A stretch of 64,000 nt of DNA, taken from assembly GCA_049275655.1 (NCBI GenBank), contig JBASUY010000057.1, positions 14,109 through 78,108 of the forward strand. Reading direction: 5' to 3'. The DNA comes from Sherwoodlollariibacterium sp049275655 (lineage in GTDB: Bacteria > Omnitrophota > Gorgyraeia > Gygaellales > Profunditerraquicolaceae). Position 1 is the first letter of the stretch; each line of letters begins with the position of its first letter. Both the position numbers and the translations under genes were made by a program. Of the stretch, positions 18,028 to 25,759 are shown piece after piece. Under the pieces are notes generated by a model that did no database searches, was not told where the DNA came from, and saw only the letters and a list, made by a program, of their open reading frames with translations.

Positions 18028-18491
18028 AGCAACAAAACCCCGAATAATATTAAGGCCTTATTTTTTTTACCCTCTTCTATCCGCTCATCAACACTTCTAC
18101 CGGAAGAAATCTTAGTAAAGGCTTGCGCGTGTATATCTAAACTACCTCCGTGCTCAGGGCAAGAACGGTTAAATACGCCATCAACCTCGAAGGTGTCCCC
18201 TTTAGTTTTATAACTTCCAGTATAAAGAATATTTTTAGTTAAGCTCACGGGAACCCATACGCCTACGGCGTTTTCTCCGTCGTGCAAGTTAACCCAAGCA
18301 AAATTACCACGCCGCATAACCTCTCCGATCACTTCCCCTTTATATTTTACATCCTTCCCGTCATACTCTTTTGCCTTTTCTATCAAAGCAGAGCTTGGTA
18401 GGCTATCTAAGGCAAAGGCAAGATTTAATTTTATAGTAAATACTGATAATATAGCAGAAATTACGCAGATAACAGCAATTTTTTTTCGCAT
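17997..18491 (-). CDS. Membrane-anchored OB-fold-like protein, function unknown
   Basis: A 164-residue protein with an N-terminal signal or membrane helix (residues 4-27), a soluble beta-rich middle (YDGKDVKYKGEVIGEVMRRG, then FAWVNLHDGENAVGVWVP) resembling exported OB-fold modules, and a C-terminal membrane helix (about 147-162). I do not recognise a specific family. It follows trkH by 1 bp and overlaps pheS by 31 bp, so it is made together with the Trk proteins. Topology suggests an extracytoplasmic domain held at both ends. Confidence 0.7.
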   Translation of the reverse strand: MRKKIAVICVISAILSVFTIKLNLAFALDSLPSSALIEKAKEYDGKDVKYKGEVIGEVMRRGNFAWVNLHDGENAVGVWVPVSLTKNILYTGSYKTKGDTFEVDGVFNRSCPEHGGSLDIHAQAFTKISSGRSVDERIEEGKKNKALILFGVLLLWILILLLRK

Positions 18492-18492
18492 C

Positions 18493-19995
18493 CTATTTTC
18501 CTTTTACTAAAGCTATAAAAAAACCGGCTAAGGTAAATACGGATAAAAACTCAAGCCGCCCTGCCCACATCTGCAAAATGTATGTTATTTTTAAAAAAGC
18601 GGGCATAGATATAGAGGTTATACCGCATGACAACCCCACGTTCCCTGCTGCAGAGGTAGATTCAAATAAGGCATTTAAAAAGGGATGCCCATAGAGCATC
18701 CCTACGCATGCGCCAAAAAAATATAGGATAATGTAAGATACTGTAATAAGGAAAGCGCTGCGTACTTGAGCATCCTGCAAGAAGACCTCCTTGACATGAT
18801 GCATCTTCTCTATCAAAATAGCCCTCTCCGGCAACATAATCTTTTTTATATCTTCAATAAAAGCTTTAAAGATTATACCCACTCTCAACATCTTAATTGC
18901 TCCGGTCGTAGAGCAGACTGACCCTCCTAAGCCCATTGCTACAATTAAACCTACTAAACTTAAATTATTCCATTCTCCTGTCAACTGAGCCGGATATAAC
19001 GTTTGAAACCCGCTCCCCGAATGCCCGGATATTAATTGAAAAAAACCTTTGCGAAAAAGCAGGCCTGCCTGAAGATAAATCCCGGAGCGCTTCAAGCCTA
19101 TAGCAACAATAGAAAATATAGCTATGACGGACACAAAAAAAGTAATTGACTCTATATTCTTCGCTATCTCTTTTCGATTCCCAGCCCAAATATGATAATG
19201 GAGTTTAAAATTAAGGGCGCCTATAATCATCAATAAGATAACTACAATTTCAAAGGCAAAAGAACGGTAATACAAAATACTCTGGGATTGCGGAGTAAAT
19301 CCCCCGGTATCAAAGGCAGCCATAAATATGCACAACCCGTGGAAAAAAGCATTAAACGGTCTCATCCCCTCTAAAACTCCAACCAGAAAAAGCGCTGATG
19401 TCCCTATAATCATATAGACGACACTTACCATCCATATAAACCGCGCACTATGAATTACATTGGGCATAATCCTCTCCTCGCGCCCCTCCCCCACATAGAG
19501 CTTAAAGATTCCCGAGGCCCCTTTTACAAAAAAAGAAAGGGCAATAATCACAATCCCTTGCCCTCCTATAAACATAGTCATATGCCGCCAGAGGTTGTGC
19601 GTTAAAGACATATGGTCTAAATTTTGCACTAAGGTAAGCCCTGTGGTAGCAAATCCGGACATAGAATCAAAACAGGCATCAAGGAAAGACCTCCAGTGCC
19701 CGCTTAGGTACATAGGAACTGCGCCTAAGAACATCGCAGCTATCCATGCCAGAGAGACAACCACCATCCCCTGCATCCAATTAATCTCGCGTTCTGTCCG
19801 GCAGAAAAGAATAAGCACAACCCCGGATATCAGCCCTATTTCTAAACCGATGATAAAATCCAAAACAGGGTTTATCTCTCTGGCTACTATACCTACTATA
19901 ATAGGAACTAACATAACAAAGGAGAGTCCTATTATTATCTTGCCTAAATAATAACCTATGGTTCTTACATCTTGTATGCTTGGTTTTAAGATCAT
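18493..19995 (-). CDS. trkH: Trk-type potassium uptake transporter, membrane subunit
   Basis: A 500-residue polytopic membrane protein of the TrkH/KtrB superfamily, the K+-translocating pore. Selectivity-filter-like loops are visible in the four pseudo-repeats: SMSGFATTGLT, MAAFDTGGFTPQ, SGHSGSGFQT and TSAAGNVGLSCG, each centred on a conserved Gly. Its ATG overlaps by 4 bp (ATGA) the stop of a 39-residue membrane protein, and two TrkA genes precede that. The cluster thus encodes a complete gated K+ system. Confidence 0.96.
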   Translation of the reverse strand: MILKPSIQDVRTIGYYLGKIIIGLSFVMLVPIIVGIVAREINPVLDFIIGLEIGLISGVVLILFCRTEREINWMQGMVVVSLAWIAAMFLGAVPMYLSGHWRSFLDACFDSMSGFATTGLTLVQNLDHMSLTHNLWRHMTMFIGGQGIVIIALSFFVKGASGIFKLYVGEGREERIMPNVIHSARFIWMVSVVYMIIGTSALFLVGVLEGMRPFNAFFHGLCIFMAAFDTGGFTPQSQSILYYRSFAFEIVVILLMIIGALNFKLHYHIWAGNRKEIAKNIESITFFVSVIAIFSIVAIGLKRSGIYLQAGLLFRKGFFQLISGHSGSGFQTLYPAQLTGEWNNLSLVGLIVAMGLGGSVCSTTGAIKMLRVGIIFKAFIEDIKKIMLPERAILIEKMHHVKEVFLQDAQVRSAFLITVSYIILYFFGACVGMLYGHPFLNALFESTSAAGNVGLSCGITSISMPAFLKITYILQMWAGRLEFLSVFTLAGFFIALVKGK

Positions 19996-20111
19996 TTTTT
20001 TAAATTTATAAGAAAGGCTCCAAGGAATGCGGCAAAAATTATGCAGAGGGCATAAAATACCTCTATAGATATGCCAAAAATGGCGTTTAATAACTGCTTC
20101 TTCTTAATCAT
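19992..20111 (-). CDS. 39-residue single-span membrane protein of the trk operon
   Basis: A small gene encoding 39 residues with a basic start (MIKKKQLLN), a hydrophobic span of about 25 residues (centred on EVFYALCIIFAAFLGAF) and a Lys-Lys end. Its ATG overlaps the trkA stop by 4 bp (ATGA) and its TGA overlaps the trkH ATG by 4 bp in the same way. Such double coupling strongly suggests a real gene. I do not recognise a family. The context suggests a small accessory subunit of the K+ transporter, loosely comparable with KdpF in the Kdp complex. Confidence 0.75.
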   Translation of the reverse strand: MIKKKQLLNAIFGISIEVFYALCIIFAAFLGAFLINLKK

Positions 20112-20770
20112 AGCCTTCCTGCCAAGAGGCTTAAAAGTTGCGGTTCATTGCCTATGGCTGTCAATGCTACCACATCATCACCGGATAAAAGTATTGTATT
20201 CCCTTTAGGGACGATAACATCGTCCCCGCGTAAAATTGATACTAAGACCGAATCCTCCGGAAGAAGAATATCTTTTACCTCTTTATTAATCACAGGCGAG
20301 TCCTCCGGTAAATCCACCCGCACAATAGCAAGCTTGCCGCGCTTAAAGCTCATAAGGGTAACAAGATCGGAGAAGGAGACCTCCTCTTCTATAATCTTAG
20401 AGATTATCCTAGTAGCATCCACCGGGACATCAACACCCAACCGGCTAAAGGTATGCTCATTATCCGGATTATTTACGCGCCCTACTGTCCGCCCTACATC
20501 AAACCTCTCCTTAGCCAATTGGCAGAGAATAAGATTATCCTCATCATCGCCGGTAACCGCAGCCACCACATCAGCACGCGCAATCCCTGCCTCTTCTAAT
20601 ATTTTAGGTTCGCATCCGTCGCCGTTAATAACCAAAGCCTCTGTCTCTTTGGCTATCTTTTCGCAAATAGACCTATCTTTATCAACTATACTTACAGTAT
20701 GCTTATTAGCAATAAGCCTCTTTGCTAAAAAATAACCCACCTTCCCTGCGCCTACGATTAAAATATACAT
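20108..20770 (-). CDS. trkA: TrkA-type K+ uptake regulatory subunit (KTN/RCK)
   Basis: A 220-residue regulatory subunit with one Rossmann RCK_N domain (GAGKVGYFLAKRLIANKHTV, then NGDGCEPKILEEAGIARAD) and one RCK_C domain (residues about 135-220). It binds NAD(H) or ATP at the cytoplasmic face of TrkH and gates K+ flux. It is followed with ATGA overlap by the 39-residue membrane protein gene. Full-length proteobacterial TrkA has two tandem copies of this unit. Here the second copy is the neighbouring gene. Confidence 0.93.
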   Translation of the reverse strand: MYILIVGAGKVGYFLAKRLIANKHTVSIVDKDRSICEKIAKETEALVINGDGCEPKILEEAGIARADVVAAVTGDDEDNLILCQLAKERFDVGRTVGRVNNPDNEHTFSRLGVDVPVDATRIISKIIEEEVSFSDLVTLMSFKRGKLAIVRVDLPEDSPVINKEVKDILLPEDSVLVSILRGDDVIVPKGNTILLSGDDVVALTAIGNEPQLLSLLAGRL

Positions 20771-20791
20771 TACCCGCCCTTTTTAAAAAAT

Positions 20792-21439
20792 CTAAAGTAT
20801 TTTAAGGCCTTCTTTTATCTTCTCTAAGCTACTGACCCTAACTACCGCCATAAGAATATCTTTTTCCTTAAAGAGAGTATTGCTATCAGGGATGATAACC
20901 CCTGTAAGCCTCCTTATAGCAACAACCATAAACTCCTGAGGGATATTAATATCCGCAGGAGACTTACCTATAAGCCCGTCTTTTACTTCTATTTCAAATA
21001 CGCCTAAATCTTTGGTTTCAATAAGGTAACTGGAAAACCTACTTTCAATAATCTTATCCCTTAACATAGAGGCAAAGAGCGTTGTTCCGCTAATTATATC
21101 AAGCCCTAACGCAGCATAAATATGCGCACGCTGCGGATCATATACTCGGGCAATCACCTTAGGGACCTTATAAATCTTTTTGGCAACCTGAGCTGAAATC
21201 AAATTGGTATTATCTCCGTTTGTAAGGGCGCAAAAGGCATCTGCCTTTTCAATGCCTACCTGCCTTAAAAGGTTAAGGTCAAACCCGCTGCCGGTCATAG
21301 TCAAGCCGTTAAAAGTACTCCCGAGGCGCACAAATGCATCCTGCGATTTATCAATAACAACAAGATTATGCCCTTCATTAGCAAGAATCTTAGCCAGTTC
21401 TGCCCCAACCCTGCCACAACCGACTATTATAATATGCAT
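20792..21439 (-). CDS. trkA: Second TrkA-type regulatory subunit (KTN/RCK)
   Basis: A 215-residue single-unit TrkA homologue with IVGCGRVGAELAKILANEGH, DKSQDAF and MTGSGFDLNLLRQVGIEKAD in the Rossmann domain and an RCK_C domain at the end. It is the upstream partner of the trkA gene 21 bp downstream. The two probably form heteromeric rings under TrkH in place of the usual double-length TrkA. It begins 9 bp after the rplT stop. Confidence 0.93.
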   Translation of the reverse strand: MHIIIVGCGRVGAELAKILANEGHNLVVIDKSQDAFVRLGSTFNGLTMTGSGFDLNLLRQVGIEKADAFCALTNGDNTNLISAQVAKKIYKVPKVIARVYDPQRAHIYAALGLDIISGTTLFASMLRDKIIESRFSSYLIETKDLGVFEIEVKDGLIGKSPADINIPQEFMVVAIRRLTGVIIPDSNTLFKEKDILMAVVRVSSLEKIKEGLKIL

Positions 21440-21448
21440 CTAAGCCTC

Positions 21449-21796
21449 TTACTTTTTTATCATACCGGCTATCTTCTTAAAAGCCGCACTATCCTGCACA
21501 GCCAAATCCGCTAAGATTTTACGATCCAATGCGATATTAGATTTCTTTAGCCCATTTATAAAAGCGCTATAGGTAATGCCGCATTCACGACAGGCAGCAT
21601 TAATGCGCGCAATCCATAGAGCGCGGATTTCTCGCTTCTTATTACGCCTATCGCGGTATGCATATTTTAAGGCATGCATAAGCGCCCTCTGCGCCTGCTG
21701 AAACTGCTTACTCCTATCGGAGAAAAACCCTTTCGCCTCCTTTAAAACTCTCTTCTTTCTCCTACGCGTAGCAACACTATGTTTAACCTTTGCCAT
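21449..21796 (-). CDS. rplT: 50S ribosomal protein L20
   Basis: A 115-residue L20 of normal length, needed for early 50S assembly. The N-terminus MAKVKHSVATRRRKKRVLKE and the central SRQ-like stretch FQQAQRALMHALKYAYRDRR are characteristic, as is RECGITYSAFINGLKKSNI. It is third in the infC-rpmI-rplT order. I saw no room for an L20-binding leader in the short gaps of this operon. Confidence 0.98.
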   Translation of the reverse strand: MAKVKHSVATRRRKKRVLKEAKGFFSDRSKQFQQAQRALMHALKYAYRDRRNKKREIRALWIARINAACRECGITYSAFINGLKKSNIALDRKILADLAVQDSAAFKKIAGMIKK

Positions 21797-21815
21797 AATA
21801 CTCCCTCTCTTTTAT

Positions 21816-22016
21816 TTAACCATACGGAAGCATCCTTTTAAGATACTTAACTTCCTTCTTGTTATTTAATATACGCTTCTTCTTTAGCGCCCTTATCCTC
21901 TTTGCCGTCTTACTTGAAGCAAGATGGCTCTTACCCCCGGGAGAATATTTAATCTTACCCTTCTTGGTTAACTTAAACCTTTTTGCTACCCCTCTTTTAG
22001 TCTTTAATTTTCCCAT
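21816..22016 (-). CDS. rpmI: 50S ribosomal protein L35
   Basis: A 66-residue basic ribosomal protein with the L35 pattern KLKTKRGVAKRFKLTKKGKI and the later HLASSKTAKRIRALKK and YLKRMLPY. It overlaps the 3' end of infC by 20 bp and is followed by rplT after 19 bp. Confidence 0.98.
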   Translation of the reverse strand: MGKLKTKRGVAKRFKLTKKGKIKYSPGGKSHLASSKTAKRIRALKKKRILNNKKEVKYLKRMLPYG

Positions 22017-22542
22017 CTCTTCCTTCCTTATTAGGCGCCACTACAAAATGCATTACCCTACCTTCTAATGCCGGCGCTTTCTCTAGCTGCCCTGCCATTA
22101 ATAAATCCTCAATAAAGCGGTCTAAGACCTTCTTTCCCAAATCTAAATGCTCCATCTGCCTGCCGCGAAAAAAAAGGCTAACCTTTACCTTATCCTTCTT
22201 CTTTAAAAAAGCTAATGCCTGCTTAAGTTTTGTTGAATAATCATGATCGTCAATATTAGGTTTCAGGCGAATCTCTTTAAGCCGCCCCTGCTTTTGATGC
22301 TTTTTAGCTTCTCGCTCCTTTTTCTCTATGTCATATTTAAATTTGCTAAAATCAATAATCCTGCATACCGGAGGATTAGCTGTAGGAGCAACCTCAACTA
22401 AATCTAACTCATATTGTCCAGCTAACTCTAACGCTTTTTGTATAGATACTATGCCTAATTGTTTTGAATCCGGGCCAATAAGCCTTACATGGGCAACGCG
22501 AATCCTTTCATTAACGCGGATAAACTTTTTTATCTCAACCAC
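21997..22542 (-). CDS. infC: Translation initiation factor IF-3
   Basis: A 181-residue IF-3 with both domains: N-terminal RVAHVRLIGPDSKQLGIVS with LDLVEVAPTANPPVCRI, and C-terminal KEIRLKPNIDDHDYSTKLKQ with VKVSLFFRGRQMEH. It keeps the 30S subunit free and checks the start codon. The start is GTG (GTG GTT GAG) rather than the rare ATT seen in many bacteria, so the classical infC autoregulation by a poor start codon may be absent. Confidence 0.97.
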   Translation of the reverse strand: MVEIKKFIRVNERIRVAHVRLIGPDSKQLGIVSIQKALELAGQYELDLVEVAPTANPPVCRIIDFSKFKYDIEKKEREAKKHQKQGRLKEIRLKPNIDDHDYSTKLKQALAFLKKKDKVKVSLFFRGRQMEHLDLGKKVLDRFIEDLLMAGQLEKAPALEGRVMHFVVAPNKEGRDGKIKD

Positions 22543-22572
22543 CTTACCTTTCTTTTTTTAATTTAGAGTGCC

Positions 22573-24300
22573 TTATCTAAAAACACTCTTTTCCTTAATT
22601 TCGCCTTTTACCTTTTTTATAAAATCTTGCAGGCTAAGCGTACCTAAATTGCCTTTTCCTTTTCTTCTCACCGCAACTAGCCCTGTACTCTCTTCCCTGT
22701 CACCGATAACTAAAGTATAAGGTATTTTCTCCATCTCAGAATTACGTATCTTCTTATCCAAAGTCTCATTACGCATATCTACCCCTACCCTAAGCCCTTC
22801 ATCCCTTAGGGACTTTTCTACTCTGCTACTATATTCAAAAACCCCTTCTCTTATAGGTATTATTAAAACCTGCACCGGGGCAAGCCAAAGAGGAAAATCC
22901 CCGTTGTAGTGCTCTACCAGTGCTCCGATAAAGCGCTCAATGCTCCCAAGCAAGACCCTATGCACCATTATAGGCAATGCTTCCTTACCCTCTTTATCAA
23001 TATATGAAAGCCCGAATCTTTTAGGCAAGGCAAAATCACATTGTATTGTAGCGCATTGCCACTGCCTCTTTAAAGCATCTTTAAGTTTTATATCTATCTT
23101 TGGCCCATAAAAAGCCCCATCCCCTTCATTAATATCATATTGTAAATCCTTGTCTTGCAATGCCTCCTTGAGCGCACCGGTTGCCACCTCCCAGTCTTCA
23201 TCAGAGCCGATATGGTCTTTAGGCTGAGTGCTTAATTCTATCGCCCATTCATTAAAACCAAACGCCTTCATAGTGTCAAATACAAAATCTATAACGCCCT
23301 TTATCTCTTCGCGTAATTGTTGTGGAAGGCAAAATATATGCGCATCATCCTGAGTAAATCCGCGTACGCGCAATAAACCATGCAAGACGCCCGCCTTTTC
23401 GTGCCGATAGACGGTCCCTAATTCAAAGAGCCTTATAGGAAGTTCCTTATAACTCCTCGTTTTAGATTTATAGATTAAGATGTGCCCCGGACAATTCATC
23501 GGTTTTAATACATATTCAGCATTATCCACCCCAAAGACGTACATATTATCTTTATAATAATCATAGTGGCCGCTGGCCCTCCATAAATTAGAGTGCATTA
23601 TATGCGGGGTAATAACCATTTGGTAGCCGCGCTTTATATGCTCCTCTTTTTCATAGTCTTCAATTATCTTACGTAAGATAGCTCCCTTAGGATGATAGAA
23701 TACTAATCCTGCCCCGGCTTCTTCATGAAAGATATCAAAGAGCCCTAACGCCGGGCCTATCTTGCGATGATCGCGCAACTTTGCCTCGTCAAGGTTTCTT
23801 AAATAATCTTCTAACTCCTCCTGAGTAAAGAAAGCTGTCCCGTAAATCCTCTGCAGCATAGGGTTTGTCTCTATCCCGTGCCAATATGCCCCGGCCAAAG
23901 ATAAAAGCTTAAATGCTTTAACTTCGCCGGTTGAATGAAGGTGCGGGCCGCGGCATAAATCTACAAAACCTTCTCCCGTCCTATAAAGAGAGACTACCTC
24001 ATCGGTAATAGCGCTGATTAATTCTACCTTATAATCTTCTTTACGCTCTTGAAATAACTTAAGCGCGTCTTGGCGCTTCATCTCTTCTCTTCGGAAGGGC
24101 TCGTTTCGCGAAATTATCTCCCGCATCTTTTTATCTATGGCCAATAAGTCTTCTTCGGTAAAAGGCTCTTTTCTATCAAAATCATAATAAAACCCGTCTT
24201 CAATCGCAGGGCCAATGCCTAATTTAACATCCGGCCATAATTCTTTTACCGCGGAAGCTAAAATGTGTGAACAAGAATGCCTTAAAGTCTCTATATCCAT
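22573..24300 (-). CDS. thrS: Threonyl-tRNA synthetase without TGS domain
   Basis: A 575-residue class II synthetase. It begins directly with the editing domain (LRHSCSHILASAVKELWPD, with the HxxxH zinc/editing motif at residues 8-12), so the usual N-terminal TGS domain of about 60 residues is missing. The catalytic core has the zinc ligand region PMNCPGH, ELGTVYRHEKAGVLHGL and FTQDDAHIF (motif 2), VHRVLLGSIERF (motif 3) and a full anticodon-binding domain. No room for TGS exists upstream, since a tRNA-Val gene ends 5 bp before the ATG. Gene order thrS-infC-rpmI-rplT is standard. Confidence 0.97.
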   Translation of the reverse strand: MDIETLRHSCSHILASAVKELWPDVKLGIGPAIEDGFYYDFDRKEPFTEEDLLAIDKKMREIISRNEPFRREEMKRQDALKLFQERKEDYKVELISAITDEVVSLYRTGEGFVDLCRGPHLHSTGEVKAFKLLSLAGAYWHGIETNPMLQRIYGTAFFTQEELEDYLRNLDEAKLRDHRKIGPALGLFDIFHEEAGAGLVFYHPKGAILRKIIEDYEKEEHIKRGYQMVITPHIMHSNLWRASGHYDYYKDNMYVFGVDNAEYVLKPMNCPGHILIYKSKTRSYKELPIRLFELGTVYRHEKAGVLHGLLRVRGFTQDDAHIFCLPQQLREEIKGVIDFVFDTMKAFGFNEWAIELSTQPKDHIGSDEDWEVATGALKEALQDKDLQYDINEGDGAFYGPKIDIKLKDALKRQWQCATIQCDFALPKRFGLSYIDKEGKEALPIMVHRVLLGSIERFIGALVEHYNGDFPLWLAPVQVLIIPIREGVFEYSSRVEKSLRDEGLRVGVDMRNETLDKKIRNSEMEKIPYTLVIGDREESTGLVAVRRKGKGNLGTLSLQDFIKKVKGEIKEKSVFR

Positions 24301-24305
24301 ATTAA

Positions 24306-24382
24306 TGGTGGGCCCAAGAGGACTTGAACCTCTGACCTTTGCGATGTCAACGCAACGCTCTAACCAACTGAGCTATGAGCCC
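24306..24382 (-). tRNA. tRNA-Val(GAC)
   Basis: A 77-nt cloverleaf on the minus strand with acceptor GGGCTCA / TGGGCCC, anticodon stem TTGCG/CGCAA with loop TTGACAT (anticodon GAC), T-loop GGTTCAAGTCC and an encoded CCA. It lies 16 bp after the lipoprotein gene and 5 bp before thrS. Confidence 0.96.
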
Positions 24383-24398
24383 TTGATTATCTTTCTAT

Positions 24399-24770
24399 CT
24401 AATCAAAAACCGACCCGCCTTTACCTGCAATCTGGCCTCTGCCTATATTGCGGACTACCCCCTCTTCGGTAAATTGTATTGTCAAAGTATGGGTAACAGA
24501 GTCGCTTCCTCCCGCAACTGCGCCTAAGTAAGGCAAGAATGATGATGCCCGGGTCTGGGACCTAGAATATACATACTCCCAAACCTCATATCCGGCATCC
24601 GTAAAATCAACCTTAGTCGGACTGCCAAATAAAGAGCGGACATCCTCTTTGGTAGATACTCCCTTTTGAATTTGGCTAATCCTAGAATCATCTATGATAC
24701 TACTTGAACCTGTTGTAGCACACCCCTCTAAACAAAAAATTAAAGCCGCTAAAATAAAGATGTAACGCAT
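24399..24770 (-). CDS. BamE/SmpA-like lipoprotein
   Basis: A 123-residue lipoprotein: signal peptide with lipobox LEGC (Cys17), a Ser-rich tether, then a SmpA/OmlA/BamE-like fold (ISQIQKGVSTKEDVRSLFGS, then YEVWEYVY and TLTIQFTEEGVVRNIG). BamE proteins sit in the outer membrane assembly machine, but this fold is also used in other small lipoproteins. It resembles the lipoprotein at 61967-62371 in layout (GSP motif, VW-Y, TLTI, EGxVR). An AAGGAGG ribosome-binding site precedes the ATG. It is sandwiched between tRNA-Leu and tRNA-Val. Confidence 0.8.
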   Translation of the reverse strand: MRYIFILAALIFCLEGCATTGSSSIIDDSRISQIQKGVSTKEDVRSLFGSPTKVDFTDAGYEVWEYVYSRSQTRASSFLPYLGAVAGGSDSVTHTLTIQFTEEGVVRNIGRGQIAGKGGSVFD

Positions 24771-24797
24771 AAATCCTCCTTCCTCTATTATAATATA

Positions 24798-24880
24798 TGG
24801 GCAAGAAGGGAGTCGAACCCTTACGACCTTGCGGCCAACAGATTTTAAGTCTGTCGTGTATGCCTTTCCACCACTTGCCC
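24798..24880 (-). tRNA. tRNA-Leu(TAA)
   Basis: An 83-nt class II tRNA on the minus strand. Acceptor GGGCAAG/CTTGCCC, anticodon stem ACAGA/TCTGT with loop CTTAAAA (anticodon TAA), a long variable arm (TGGCCGCAAGGTCG) and T-arm AAGGGTTCGACTCCCTT. CCA is not encoded. Confidence 0.96.
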
Positions 24881-24910
24881 TAAATATACTTTAAAAACTT
24901 ACCTGATTTA

Positions 24911-24982
24911 AGGCGTGGACCGGGTTCGAACCGGTGAATAACGGTTTTGCAGACCGTTGCCTTACCACTTGGCTACCACGCC
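24911..24982 (-). tRNA. tRNA-Cys(GCA)
   Basis: A 72-nt tRNA on the minus strand, acceptor GGCGTGG/CCACGCC, anticodon loop CTGCAAA (anticodon GCA), T-arm ACCGGTTCGAACCCGGT, discriminator T73 as expected for tRNA-Cys. It starts 2 bp after the coaC stop. CCA is not encoded. Confidence 0.96.
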
Positions 24983-24984
24983 AA

Positions 24985-25533
24985 CTATAAATTATTTTTT
25001 AGCGTATTTTTTACAGCTTTTAAAATATCCTCTTCATCTGCCAAACATCCGGTACCCGTGGAACCACAAGCTAATTTCCCTTTTTTAGGAGCAATGAATT
25101 TAAATCCAAAACCCATAAGCTTTGTAATATTGCTTTGAGTAATCTTATTGTTATACATATTTTCGTTCATTGCGGGTGCTATCAAAATAGGGGCTTTCGT
25201 TGCTGCCACTATACAGGTTAGCATATCATCGCATATGCCACCGGCAATCTTAGCAATAATATTTGCGGTTGCAGGTGCTATTAAAACTAAATCCGCTTTT
25301 GTTGCCAACGCTATATGCCCTATATCCCAAGGAGAAGAGGTTACAAATAACCCCTGATAAACCTTATTCCCAGAGAGGCTTTGAAAAACTATAGGGCTAA
25401 TTAGCTCTTTAGATTCTTGTGTTTGTATGACTGTAACGGAATAACCTTGCTTTTTCAACAGGCGGACTAATCCACATGCCTTATAAATAGCTATACTAGC
25501 AGTAATTCCTAAAATAATATTTTTACTTTTCAC
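24985..25533 (-). CDS. coaC: Phosphopantothenoylcysteine decarboxylase (CoaC flavoprotein domain)
   Basis: A 182-residue flavoprotein matching only the CoaC half of bacterial CoaBC: ILGITASIAIYKACGLVRLL, LIAPATANIIAKIAGGICDD, and APAMNENMYNN (substrate-binding PAMNxxMW-like motif), ending with LACGSTGTGCLAD where the substrate clamp Cys is present. It decarboxylates 4'-phosphopantothenoylcysteine in CoA synthesis. The synthetase half (CoaB) is missing and a tRNA gene follows at once, so CoaB must be encoded elsewhere. It overlaps rpoZ by 1 bp. Confidence 0.9.
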   Translation of the reverse strand: MKSKNIILGITASIAIYKACGLVRLLKKQGYSVTVIQTQESKELISPIVFQSLSGNKVYQGLFVTSSPWDIGHIALATKADLVLIAPATANIIAKIAGGICDDMLTCIVAATKAPILIAPAMNENMYNNKITQSNITKLMGFGFKFIAPKKGKLACGSTGTGCLADEEDILKAVKNTLKNNL

Positions 25534-25745
25534 TAATCAGTCTTCTTGTTTATTTTTTTAGCTTGCACCTTGCCACTGGCAACTTCGCATAAGGCTATGG
25601 TTGATGGCTTTACAGCAGAATGAGCCTCTACAAGCTTAGGCTGGCCTTCTATAATTTCTAACGCCCTTTTTGCAACAAGGTTAACCAGTTTATAAATAGA
25701 ACCCTCGCTCTTTGATAATAATTTTTCTCTCTCAATATAACCCAT
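25533..25745 (-). CDS. rpoZ: RNA polymerase omega subunit
   Basis: A 70-residue omega-like protein (SIYKLVNLVAKRALEIIEGQ, then STIALCEVASGKV), which helps fold the beta' subunit. I placed the start at the ATG at 25745 (MGYIEREKLL) because a GGGG ribosome-binding element lies 8 bp upstream. A GTG three codons further up is also possible. The order gmk-rpoZ-coaC is a common bacterial cluster. Confidence 0.9.
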   Translation of the reverse strand: MGYIEREKLLSKSEGSIYKLVNLVAKRALEIIEGQPKLVEAHSAVKPSTIALCEVASGKVQAKKINKKTD

Positions 25746-25759
25746 AGAACACACCCCTT

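Noticed and set aside
14941..24300. T-box or ribosomal-protein leaders before thrS, infC or pheS
   Set aside because: The gaps are too short (1 to about 30 bp) to hold such leaders, and no T-box motif is visible.
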